Source: CAZCVI01 sp964502145
GTDB taxonomy: Bacteria; Acidobacteriota; Aminicenantia; UBA2199
Assembly (NCBI GenBank): GCA_964502145.1
Contig: CAZCVI010000056.1
Coordinates: forward strand, 1 to 48,284
DNA length: 48,284 bases
Direction: 5' to 3'
Shown here in pieces: positions 41,071 to 48,284 of the stretch (its first letter is position 1; each line of letters begins with the position of its first letter). A program made the translations under genes and the position numbers. Under the pieces are notes generated by a model. That model searched no databases, was not told the origin of the DNA, and saw only the letters and a program-made list of their open reading frames with translations.

Positions 41071-42234
41071 ATGGACACCAATAAAAAGGATGATATGTTT
41101 GATTTTTTCGGCATTACAAAGCCGTTATTTGTGATGTATAGCTTGCCCGGTGATGATCTCCAACGTTTTGTGGATAGAGAAACCCTGCTCAAATATTTCA
41201 GCGCTTCCATCCGCAATGGCCAACGATGTGCCGTTCTGGGCGATGCGGGGAGCGGGAAAAGTGCATTCTTATTAAAACTCTTGGATATTACGAAAGATTC
41301 CATCTATGGTGATTACCTGCAATTTTCCTTTCCTGAAGAATCGAAAAAGTCCAGACTCCATTTTTTAAGAAGGATACTGAGAAGCATTCTTTATATGATC
41401 ATAAAACACGATAAACTACTTGAACATTTCAACCATGAAGAAATCGATTTTGAAATCAAACGCCTTGAATACTCCGTCGTCATTGAAGATTATGTCAAAA
41501 AACAAGAAAGTCACGGCGGCGAAGTGGAAGGCGGGATAAAAGGAAACTTCCTTAGCTTTTTAATCCCCGCTGAATTTACTGCCAGATTGAAAGTCAATCG
41601 CGAGCAAGAGACAGGGAAAACGGAGAGAAAAGACTTTCCGGTTCATAATGAAGATACCCTTTTTGCCTCGATTGGCAAGCTATTAGAAAAGATCGACCAA
41701 CCTATTGTTTTATTTATCGACGAATTGGATAAAACTGGTCGCTATCCCTTGGAATCCCCCGTGTGGGACAAAGAGGTAATCAGAATTCTTGAGTTAAGTA
41801 GAGACTTGATGCTGACCGATAAATTAATACTGGTTTTCGCCCTGCAAAACGAACTTTTTGAAAAACTCAGCCTTGCAGTATCCGAAGGCCGCGACCTGTC
41901 GATATTGGGATTGATTAATGCATTTAAAAAGATTGGCGGTTTTAATTTGGAATTTGCCAGGGAAGCAGTGAACGCCTCTTTAAAATATGCGGGATACAAA
42001 AGAACAATGGGTGACCTCTTTGAAACTGGAGTTATTGAAACAGTCCTTTTAAAAGTAGCAGGCAATCCCCGTTGGTTTATGTGGTTCCTCATCGAGCTGG
42101 CTAAAGAAACCCATGCAAAGAATCAACCCAAAATTTCCCTGGCTTTATTAAAGGACTTTATGTTTGAAATCGACCCCAAAATGACCCCAGAGAAATGGCA
42201 TGAGCTAACAGCCAAAATCCCAGAACTTAAATAA
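41071..42234 (+). CDS. P-loop NTPase (AAA/STAND-like)
   Basis: A 387-residue ATPase. Walker A is LGDAGSGKSAFLLKLL (about residues 50-65) and Walker B VLFIDELDKTGRYP (about 215-228); FALQNELFEKLSL follows as sensor-1 region, and GNPRWFMWFLIELAK resembles the winged-helix start of STAND ATPases. The first about 35 residues contain FFGITKPLFVMYSLPGDDLQRF, no known domain. It has neither a fused effector nor a repeat sensor. It may be a partner of the upstream operon, since it shares that operon's promoter segment, or an independent gene. Confidence 0.82.
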   Translation: MDTNKKDDMFDFFGITKPLFVMYSLPGDDLQRFVDRETLLKYFSASIRNGQRCAVLGDAGSGKSAFLLKLLDITKDSIYGDYLQFSFPEESKKSRLHFLRRILRSILYMIIKHDKLLEHFNHEEIDFEIKRLEYSVVIEDYVKKQESHGGEVEGGIKGNFLSFLIPAEFTARLKVNREQETGKTERKDFPVHNEDTLFASIGKLLEKIDQPIVLFIDELDKTGRYPLESPVWDKEVIRILELSRDLMLTDKLILVFALQNELFEKLSLAVSEGRDLSILGLINAFKKIGGFNLEFAREAVNASLKYAGYKRTMGDLFETGVIETVLLKVAGNPRWFMWFLIELAKETHAKNQPKISLALLKDFMFEIDPKMTPEKWHELTAKIPELK

Positions 42235-42281
42235 GAAATAATTGTGACTGTTCACAGGACTAACTAATGTAACCCAAACGC

Positions 42282-42311
42282 CCCGCTTGATTGGTAAACA
42301 AATCAAGCGGG
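42282..42311. terminator. Hairpin between convergent genes
   Basis: CCCGCTTGATT (42282-42292) pairs exactly with AATCAAGCGGG (42301-42311) around an 8-nt loop. A second imperfect hairpin, TCCCAGAAAA...TTTTCCTGGGA, follows at about 42323-42346. Neither has a T-run directly behind, but the position between converging stops suits termination. The rest of 42235-42414 holds nothing I can identify. Confidence 0.55.
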
Positions 42312-42414
42312 ACGCCGACGTTCCCAGAAAAGATTTTCCTGGGAGTCAGGAAAATAAATAAATGAAAAAGAACACTACTGGTTTAAGTGTTATGTAGTGA
42401 TATCGAGTTATATT

Positions 42415-43494
42415 CTATAAAAAGGTTACGGGTGGACGCACCAGAAGAACATGACTCAAATCACGCACGGCACGGTCAACAAAGAAATCCCCGACAGGTG
42501 CCAATGTATACCCGGCTTTAACGGAATTGATGATCATCATACTGTCGCCTTCGGGAGTGTCAAAGATTTCTTTGCCACTAAACAACGCCCGATACCCATC
42601 ACACCCGACAAATAAGAAAAAATCACTGCTGGTACAACCAGGGAAATTACTTTCCAAAAAAGAACGAAGATGAACACCACTGGCAATAACTGGTTTGTCT
42701 TCTTTAATCCCTTGACCATGCCCAATCCGTATCCAACGATCGGTTTTGATAACCGGGAGTTTGTCAAACGAGGCCACACTGGTTTTGCCATCGGCAATAC
42801 ACGTGATGGAAGTAGGGGGTGTACATGGGCTGCCTTTTTGAACCTTGGGCAGCAATTCATCGGGATAAGCGGGTTGTTCCAAGGTGCAATCGACGACATT
42901 GTAAATGTTTCTGGAATTGTCTTTATCCTTGGGACAAATCACTTGCAGGGCTTTAAAGTCATCGGGGAGGGTATTTTTCTTATAGGAAGCGGGATCTTTT
43001 GAAGGCAATACGGGTTCGCGATGATAAGCGACCATAACGGGCAAACTATCATTCACTAACGTTAATTCACCATAACTGAAGTAGGATTTTTTACCGCCCA
43101 TGGCGTGAAATACAACCATCATATCCCAAGGACGATCAAAGCCATCAGTAGGGAACTTCAACGGCGTGGTACGTTCCAAGATATAATAGATAGGAATCCC
43201 AGTATAACTATAAGTGCCCAAGATTTCGCCAGTGGGAGTCACTTCCGGGTGACGAACACGGATAGTAGGCATAGGCGCAAGCTTAACACTGGGGTAACGA
43301 TACGGCTGGGTAGTTCTACCACCCATAAAAAGATATAACTTTTCCGGGATGACTTGTTGCGTGGCCAATGGTGTGGCACTGGATACAGCGTCAGGGGTAA
43401 TTTTCAGTGGCGGCGCATCTTGGGCCAGGATTAACGATGGAAGGATAAATAACATCATACTTAGAAAAAAAAGAACTAAACATCTTTGTTTCAT
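42415..43494 (-). CDS. Secreted protein of unknown function
   Basis: A 359-residue exported protein. MKQRCLVLFFLSMMLFILPSLILAQ is a clear signal peptide with cleavage likely after LILA. The mature part has two parallel-looking halves: GELTLVNDSLPVMVAYHREP in one and ASGVHLRSFLE...FVGCDGYRALFSGKEIF in the other. The second pattern (GVxLrxfLE...DGY) recalls the molybdopterin-binding fold of sulfite-oxidase-like proteins, but no catalytic Cys is positioned as in the enzymes, so this is only a fold hint. Four Cys could form disulfides. Own promoter at 43530-43558 and AGGTGC before the ATG. Confidence 0.75.
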   Translation of the reverse strand: MKQRCLVLFFLSMMLFILPSLILAQDAPPLKITPDAVSSATPLATQQVIPEKLYLFMGGRTTQPYRYPSVKLAPMPTIRVRHPEVTPTGEILGTYSYTGIPIYYILERTTPLKFPTDGFDRPWDMMVVFHAMGGKKSYFSYGELTLVNDSLPVMVAYHREPVLPSKDPASYKKNTLPDDFKALQVICPKDKDNSRNIYNVVDCTLEQPAYPDELLPKVQKGSPCTPPTSITCIADGKTSVASFDKLPVIKTDRWIRIGHGQGIKEDKPVIASGVHLRSFLESNFPGCTSSDFFLFVGCDGYRALFSGKEIFDTPEGDSMMIINSVKAGYTLAPVGDFFVDRAVRDLSHVLLVRPPVTFL

Positions 43495-43529
43495 GCAGCA
43501 CCTCTTTTTTTGATATTTTTTTATAACTT

Positions 43530-43558
43530 AGTGTACCACCGAAAGCCCCCCCTGTCAA
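43530..43558 (-). promoter_or_regulatory. Promoter of the secreted-protein gene
   Basis: On the minus strand TTGACA (43553-43558), 17-bp G-rich spacer, TACACT (43530-43535); ATG 43494 lies about 30 nt after the predicted start site. Confidence 0.7.
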
Positions 43559-43617
43559 GAATAGGAATACCCACTATATTTACTATCCAGTTTCAGGAAA
43601 GATGGTGCGATTTTTTT

Positions 43618-44199
43618 TTAATCGTTGGCCATGATTAGCGCCATGGCTTCTTGGCGGCTGGCTAAGTTGGTGCGGAATATGCCGCGAATGGCCGAGGTAA
43701 TCGTGACAGCCCCTGGTTTTTGTGCGCCGCGCATGCTCATGCACAGATGTTCCGCCTTGATCACTACTACCACACCGAGTGGCGTCAGTGCTTTATCCAG
43801 ATAGTCGGCGATTTGTTTGGTCAATCGTTCTTGCAATTGCAAGCGCTTGGCCAATGAATCCACCAGCAAGGCAATCGTATTGAGCCCCATTATTTTCCCT
43901 TTACTGGGAATATAGGCAATACTGGCTTTGCCTGAAAAAGGCAACATGTGGTGTTCACACATTGAATAGAGCGGAATATCTTTGAGCAGCACCATTTCGT
44001 CGTGCTGTTCTTCAGTGAGTGCCCTGAGAAATACATCCGGGTCTTTATTCGTACCGGACAACACGTCGGTAAACATCTCCGCCACCCGATCTGGGGTTGC
44101 TTTTAAACGTTTCGAAGTTGGGTCCTCACCAATTCCTTCCAAGATCAGATGAACGCCATCGCGTATTTTTTTTAAATCCATTTTAGTATTCGGGTCCAT
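43618..44199 (-). CDS. folE: GTP cyclohydrolase I
   Basis: A 193-residue enzyme of normal FolE length that opens GTP to 7,8-dihydroneopterin triphosphate, the first step of tetrahydrofolate and pterin synthesis. Zn-binding Cys and His are in SMCEHHMLPF (about residue 80-89), and the second Cys in EHLCMSMRGAQKPGA (about 150). GKIMGLNTIALLVDSLAKRLQLQERLT is the substrate-site helix. GAGGA lies 6 nt before the ATG. It follows iadA by 37 bp on the same strand and is probably cotranscribed from 45451-45479. Confidence 0.97.
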   Translation of the reverse strand: MDPNTKMDLKKIRDGVHLILEGIGEDPTSKRLKATPDRVAEMFTDVLSGTNKDPDVFLRALTEEQHDEMVLLKDIPLYSMCEHHMLPFSGKASIAYIPSKGKIMGLNTIALLVDSLAKRLQLQERLTKQIADYLDKALTPLGVVVVIKAEHLCMSMRGAQKPGAVTITSAIRGIFRTNLASRQEAMALIMAND

Positions 44200-44236
44200 A
44201 TTATTTCCTCAGTTATTCGTATTTGTTTGAAACATG

Positions 44237-45394
44237 CTATTCAAAATGAAGCGGGTGGATAATTTCGCCATTTTTAATCATCAGCGTACCGTTAGCGGTC
44301 ATATAACAGATGCGGTTTTCTTTATCCAACAGCAGCATATCCCCATCTTTGCCAGGAACAAGCCGTCCTTTTTGCGGTAATTTTAAAATATCGGCCATAT
44401 TCGATGTCACTACCTGTACCGCTTTATCCAGTGGCAGGTCTTCTATGGTGACCAAGTCAATCATCTCATCAAACAGTGTTTTAGGGCTGCCGATATGCAT
44501 TTTTAGCAAGTTGCCACGGTCATCGAAGATTGGTAGCGAGCCGCATGCATCCGAGGTCATCGTGATATGTCCCAGTGGCACACCCGCATCCAATAATAAC
44601 ATGACCCCGCGCGAAGGTTTGATCTCGATGTCAGGATAGTATTTATAAGAACTCGTCGTCAGGTCTACGTACCCTTCTTTGCCGTAGGTTTTAGCATCCT
44701 CAAAGATATAATGGTTGCGATTGCAATGGGTGGGCAGGAACTGTTGCAGGGTCAATTCGCTCATTTGCACGACCTGATAAATAATATCAAACGGATTGGT
44801 CGCATCTCCCATATGCAGGTTAACAATCCCTGCTTTGCCGCCCAACATACCACCCACCCGGGCATGAGCAGTTAAGCGGGTGAGTTCGGCCACAGTCGGG
44901 CAGGAAGAGCGGTGGTCAGAGATTGCAATTTCCCCCACCCCGATAATTTCATCGATCATGGCAATATCTTTGCCCACATCACCCAGTAGTGTAGGGGTAG
45001 GAATCTGGTAGGCACCGGTTAAAATCCAGGCTGATACACCTTGGCAACGAAGTGTTTTGGCTTTCATTAGGACTGATTCGATACTACGGGTAAAACCATC
45101 TGTGCCCAAACAACCAATAACGGTTGTAATCCCACTTTCCAGCATTTGGCTTAAGCGCATTTCCGGCGTGCGATTTTGCGGCCCGCCTTCACCGCCCGCT
45201 CCAGCGATATGAATGTGCCCATCAATCAGGCCTGGAATCATGCGCAGGCCATCGGCATCTATGATTTCAAGGTCTTTCTGTGGCGATATACCAATGGAAT
45301 CAGCAATCGCCAGGATTTTACCACCACCCAGCAACACATCTTTTTTTCCCAATGCCTCCGGTGCAAAAACGTCGCCATTTTTAAATAGAATCAT
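44237..45394 (-). CDS. iadA: Beta-aspartyl (isoaspartyl) dipeptidase
   Basis: A 385-residue amidohydrolase-superfamily enzyme that cleaves isoaspartyl dipeptides from damaged proteins. GLIDGHIHIAGAGGEGG carries the H-x-H zinc ligands. NLHMGD and LPTHCNRN hold the next histidines, and ITMTSDACGSLP the catalytic Asp of IadA. The frame runs to 45445, but the transcript should start near there (promoter 45451-45479) and GGAGGT stands before ATG 45394, which I take as start. First gene of an iadA-folE operon. Confidence 0.94.
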   Translation of the reverse strand: MILFKNGDVFAPEALGKKDVLLGGGKILAIADSIGISPQKDLEIIDADGLRMIPGLIDGHIHIAGAGGEGGPQNRTPEMRLSQMLESGITTVIGCLGTDGFTRSIESVLMKAKTLRCQGVSAWILTGAYQIPTPTLLGDVGKDIAMIDEIIGVGEIAISDHRSSCPTVAELTRLTAHARVGGMLGGKAGIVNLHMGDATNPFDIIYQVVQMSELTLQQFLPTHCNRNHYIFEDAKTYGKEGYVDLTTSSYKYYPDIEIKPSRGVMLLLDAGVPLGHITMTSDACGSLPIFDDRGNLLKMHIGSPKTLFDEMIDLVTIEDLPLDKAVQVVTSNMADILKLPQKGRLVPGKDGDMLLLDKENRICYMTANGTLMIKNGEIIHPLHFE

Positions 45395-45450
45395 AGTACC
45401 TCCAGGCCTTTTCCAGCCATTCTGATATAGGGGGATTGTTTCCACATCAT

Positions 45451-45479
45451 AGTATAGCGTCTTAACTCTTAAAAGTCAA
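45451..45479 (-). promoter_or_regulatory. Promoter of the iadA-folE operon
   Basis: On the minus strand TTGACT (45474-45479), 17-bp spacer, TATACT (45451-45456). Confidence 0.75.
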
Positions 45480-45513
45480 TACTATTGTGAAATCTTGGAT
45501 TATATGCCAAATT

Positions 45514-45641
45514 AATGGGAAGTCTGGGAATTATGGGAAGTCTGGGAAGTATGGGAATTATGGGATAAACAGGATTATTCCCATTCCTCCCATAATTCTC
45601 ATAACTCCCATAATTCCCAGACTTCCCATTATTCCCATTAA
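45514..45641. repeat. 9-bp-repeat hairpin element (45.5 kb copy)
   Basis: The left arm has ATGGGAAGT/CTGGGAATT/ATGGGAAGT units (45514-45565). The right arm has the complementary CCCATTCCT/CCCATAATT/CCCAGACTT units (45579-45641). It is followed by GGGCGGTAGATTCAGG and preceded by CTTGGATTATATGCC, worn versions of the ends of the element at 19688-19836. Confidence 0.7.
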
Positions 45642-45715
45642 CTGGGCGGTAGATTCAGGCACACCTAAATTCACTAAAGAATTTTGGTATTCTTAAAAAA
45701 TAGTTGAATACCCGC

Positions 45716-45744
45716 TTGATTTTTTATTTGTTTTGGAATAAACT
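45716..45744 (+). promoter_or_regulatory. Candidate promoter of the hybrid regulator gene
   Basis: TTGATT (45716-45721), 17-bp spacer, TAAACT (45739-45744). It would leave a leader of about 175 nt before GTG 45929. Confidence 0.5.
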
Positions 45745-45814
45745 AAAATTTCCTTAAAATGGCACAATTTAACTGCCCATCACTATTTGTGATTGGGTGA
45801 GTTAGGAGAAAAAA

Positions 45815-45907
45815 ATGGCGAGCTATATTTTATTTCATCCACTGCGGCCCCCTTTTTTCTGTTTTGGAAAAAAGGCTCAAGTTTCCACGACCATATCCAT
45901 AATGTAG
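45815..45907 (+). CDS. 30-residue frame in the regulator leader
   Basis: ATG 45815 is preceded by TTAGGAGA at good distance and the frame runs 31 codons to TAG 45907, ending 21 bp before the regulator's start. The peptide is MASYILFHPLRPPFF onward, with a Pro-Pro-Phe-Phe stretch. It may be a leader peptide controlling the regulator, or chance. Confidence 0.3.
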   Translation: MASYILFHPLRPPFFCFGKKAQVSTTISIM

Positions 45908-45928
45908 AAATCAAAAGGGAGGACTCAC

Positions 45929-48130
45929 GTGAAAATCCTGATAGTATTACGCTATGTTTTTATACTCTGTCTTGCCCTACCGCTAACCAACATGGCGGAA
46001 ACGGGAATAAAAACCCCCGGGCACGTTCAGGCCCTTGGCGCAGACGGGCTTATTTATACCGGGGGAACAAACGAAATGGGCTTCTTTTCCCCGGATGCGT
46101 GGGGAACACTGCATTATACATCCCTTTTACCGCAACTGGATAGCGTGAAACGGAATTTTTCTACCGTTAACACTATATTCGCTACAGCCGAAGGCATCTA
46201 TTTCTGCACCCCCAACCACCTCTTTCTCTGGAACCCAGCCCAGAAAAAAATGGTAACCTGGGAACCTTCGGGGAGGGCGTTACCCTGGTATGATGTATGG
46301 TGGTTCCACGTGCTTTATTTTCTCACCGGATTTTTGCTTGTTTTTTTTGTTGTCCAGTATCGTTCACGCAAGCTCAAATACATCCGGGAGAACCTCGAAG
46401 GAATTATCCGCACGCGCACCCGCCAGATTGAAGAAAAAAATGGCCATCTTTTAGCGCAGTCCCAGAAATTAAAAGAGTTGAACTCTGCCAAATCCCGCTT
46501 TTTTGCCAATATTTCCCATCAGTTCCGTACCCCGTTGACTTTGATCATGGGACCATTGGAGCACTTGTTGGCTACTTGTCCCGACCAGGTGCCGGAGAAA
46601 AAGAAAAAATACAGCATGATGATCCGCAATACCCAACGATTGCTCCGTTTGATCAACCAATTGCTTGAACTGTCGCGCTTGGATAGTGGCAAGATCACGC
46701 TGCAAGCCGAAAAAATCGAGATGATTGGCTTTGTTAAAGGTATTATTTCCACTTTCCAGATACTCGCTAGGCAAAATGAACTGGACCTCATTTTTTTTAC
46801 CCCACAACCAGCAGCCGGGCCCACAGAGGAGATATTCCTTTATATTGATGCGCCTAAAATGGAGGATATTCTGGGTAATTTGTTGATTAATGCCGTTAAG
46901 TTTACTCCCCCTGGCGGCGAGATTACTGTGACTCTCACCCCTCATCCTGAAGGGGATGGGCGATTTTCTCTGGGTTGGTTGGAGTTGTCCGTGTGTGATA
47001 CTGGTCCTGGTATTCCTGAGGGGGCATTGTTGGAAATTTTCGATCTCTTTTATCAGGCCGACCATACCCGCGAGTATGTTCGCCAGGGTTCCGGTATCGG
47101 GTTGGCATTGTGCAAGGAACTCGTAGAATTGCATCATGGTCTTATCGAGGCCCGCAATCAAGAAGGAAAGGGCAGCCAGTTTATCCTCCGTTTGCCCATG
47201 GGCCAGGGGCACTTGACTGCCGAGGAAATCTCCAGCGCCCATTTTCATCCGGTTCATCCCGTGGCGTTAGAAAAGTTAGAGTTTAAAAAGTGTGAGTTTG
47301 AAAAGCCAGCGTCAGAAAATAGTGTGACCGACTCTCTGGCCAGGGGTGAAGTGTATACGGCTAATAAGAACATCATCCAGATCGTCGAGGACAATGCGGA
47401 TTTTCGCCAGTACATCCGGGAAGCATTGGAACCTGTATACACTGTTATTGAAGCCAAAGATGGGCGCGAGGGAATCGAGCAGGCCACAGCGGTTATCCCT
47501 GACCTGATTATCAGTGATATCATGTTGCCGTATACTGATGGGTATGAATTGTGTAGTCATTTGAAAAAAGATGTGCAAACCAGTCATATTCCCATTATTT
47601 TATTAACGGCGCGGGCCGCAGAGGAAAACATTCTTATGGGTTTTGAGACTGGGGCGGATGATTATATTACCAAACCGTTTAGCACGCCCTTATTACTGGC
47701 CCGGATCAAGAATCTGATTCAATTGCGTCGTGTCTTGCAGCAGAATCTTTTTGCCACCATGAACCAGCCCGTGGTTAAAACTCCCGTATCCCCTGTGGAC
47801 ACTGTTTTTATTAACAATCTCAAGACCGTGATGGAAAAGAATTTATCTGACCCCGAGTTTAATGTAGAGGACCTTTGTCGCAAACTGGTAATGAGTCGCC
47901 CTACCTTGTATCGTAAAATTCATGCCTTGAGTGGTGAATCGCCCACTGATTTTATACGTTCTTACCGTTTGAACCGGGCCCTGCAATTATTGGAGCGGCA
48001 GTTTGGTTCTGTGACCGAGGTTGCTTTTGAAGTCGGGTTTTCCAGCCGGGCGTATTTTACCAAATGTTTTAGAGAGAAATTCAAGCGCTTGCCTTCCATG
48101 TACCACCATCCCGAAAGTGAAACCGCATAA
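45929..48130 (+). CDS. Hybrid histidine kinase-AraC regulator (HTCS) with shortened sensor
   Basis: A 733-residue hybrid two-component regulator. Signal peptide 1-23; periplasmic part only about 24-123; membrane helix 124-144; HisKA with His-197 (NISHQFRTPL); HATPase (LINAVKFTPPGG, DTGPGIP, GSGIGLAL); receiver with Asp-530 (IISDIMLPY) and TKPF; C-terminal AraC helix-turn-helix about 635-725. Full-length relatives carry a propeller of several hundred residues plus a Y_Y_Y domain before the helix. Here the propeller remnant (GLIYTGGTNEMGFFSPD) joins directly to PWYDVWWFHVLYFL, the normal junction motif, so an in-frame deletion is likely. GTG start with AAGGGAGGA 5 nt upstream. Confidence 0.92.
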   Translation: MKILIVLRYVFILCLALPLTNMAETGIKTPGHVQALGADGLIYTGGTNEMGFFSPDAWGTLHYTSLLPQLDSVKRNFSTVNTIFATAEGIYFCTPNHLFLWNPAQKKMVTWEPSGRALPWYDVWWFHVLYFLTGFLLVFFVVQYRSRKLKYIRENLEGIIRTRTRQIEEKNGHLLAQSQKLKELNSAKSRFFANISHQFRTPLTLIMGPLEHLLATCPDQVPEKKKKYSMMIRNTQRLLRLINQLLELSRLDSGKITLQAEKIEMIGFVKGIISTFQILARQNELDLIFFTPQPAAGPTEEIFLYIDAPKMEDILGNLLINAVKFTPPGGEITVTLTPHPEGDGRFSLGWLELSVCDTGPGIPEGALLEIFDLFYQADHTREYVRQGSGIGLALCKELVELHHGLIEARNQEGKGSQFILRLPMGQGHLTAEEISSAHFHPVHPVALEKLEFKKCEFEKPASENSVTDSLARGEVYTANKNIIQIVEDNADFRQYIREALEPVYTVIEAKDGREGIEQATAVIPDLIISDIMLPYTDGYELCSHLKKDVQTSHIPIILLTARAAEENILMGFETGADDYITKPFSTPLLLARIKNLIQLRRVLQQNLFATMNQPVVKTPVSPVDTVFINNLKTVMEKNLSDPEFNVEDLCRKLVMSRPTLYRKIHALSGESPTDFIRSYRLNRALQLLERQFGSVTEVAFEVGFSSRAYFTKCFREKFKRLPSMYHHPESETA

Positions 48131-48198
48131 TTATCCAAACTCTTGCCAGAAGAAGGATAAGGTGTTGGCGGTAATTCTAAAATTATAGCCTTTAGTCC

Positions 48199-48284
48199 AT
48201 CGAGTGATCAGCGATCATATTCAAAAGCATCAGTGATGGTTTTCAAAAGCATCAGCGATGGTATTCAAAAGCATCAGTGATGGT
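48199..48284. repeat. 22-bp tandem array running off the window
   Basis: Units start at 48199 (degenerate), 48221, 48243 and 48265; consensus TCAAAAGCATCAGTGATGGT plus two variable bases. The period is 22 bp, so it is not a codon multiple. The last unit is cut by the window edge. GTTGGCGGTAATTCT at about 48164 resembles a MITE-like end. Otherwise 48131-48198 is unremarkable. Confidence 0.8.

Overview
The window is bacterial. Genes are dense, promoters are sigma70-like with 17-bp spacers, and most genes have AGGAGG-type ribosome sites. The mixture of a large zinc-ribbon Ser/Thr kinase, a Bacteroides-style hybrid two-component regulator, several STAND/NACHT NTPases and heavily repeat-rich intergenic DNA reminds me of Candidatus Aminicenantes/Acidobacteriota-type genomes. 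That assignment is inference; there is no rRNA or other marker gene here. I saw no rRNA, tRNA, CRISPR array or canonical insertion sequence.

Region 1 (0.8-19 kb) is a surface-polysaccharide locus. Two divergent operons meet at about 5.1-5.3 kb. The leftward one encodes a hexapeptide acyltransferase, two DegT-type PLP aminotransferases and a glycosyltransferase. The rightward one encodes a Wzx-like flippase and two glycosyltransferases. A tautomerase, a zinc-ribbon kinase-TPR protein and a membrane protein follow. A leftward five-gene operon (14.06-19.0 kb) then encodes two glycosyltransferases plus HisH-like, HisF-like and WbpG-like proteins, the known module that turns an N-acetyl sugar into an acetamidino sugar.

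Region 2 (19.2-22.3 kb) is repeat-rich. It holds an 18-unit 21-bp tandem array, a MITE-like element with 15-bp perfect terminal inverted repeats, and three full plus one partial copy of a 155-bp inverted-repeat element. The 155-bp copies bracket a Phd/VapC-type toxin-antitoxin pair and an Rpn-family nuclease gene.

Region 3 (22.3-33.3 kb) carries a 1473-residue cyclase-NACHT-WD40 protein with 14 WD repeats, a second sugar/envelope operon (AsnB, GNAT, FemAB-like, polysaccharide deacetylase-like) and a DUF4143-type ATPase.

Region 4 (33.4-42.2 kb) looks like a conflict/defence island. A YefM-YoeB pair lies between two 152-bp direct repeats, one of which is the 5' end of an AAA-like/PD-(D/E)XK gene. 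Next come a compact operon of SMC/OLD-like ATPase, TOPRIM protein and membrane-anchored NACHT protein with a 9-bp-periodic Leu/Arg repeat, and then another P-loop NTPase. The last NTPase and the ATPase-TOPRIM-NACHT operon share nearly the same promoter segment. This operon is my best candidate for an undescribed system.

Region 5 (42.4-48.3 kb) is more ordinary: a secreted protein, an iadA-folE operon, and a hybrid histidine kinase/AraC regulator whose periplasmic sensor appears to have lost most of its length. A 22-bp tandem array runs off the right edge. Degenerate 9-bp-repeat hairpins recur through the whole window (9.2, 13.9, 19.7, 26.8, 31.9, 33.4-33.6, 45.5 kb).
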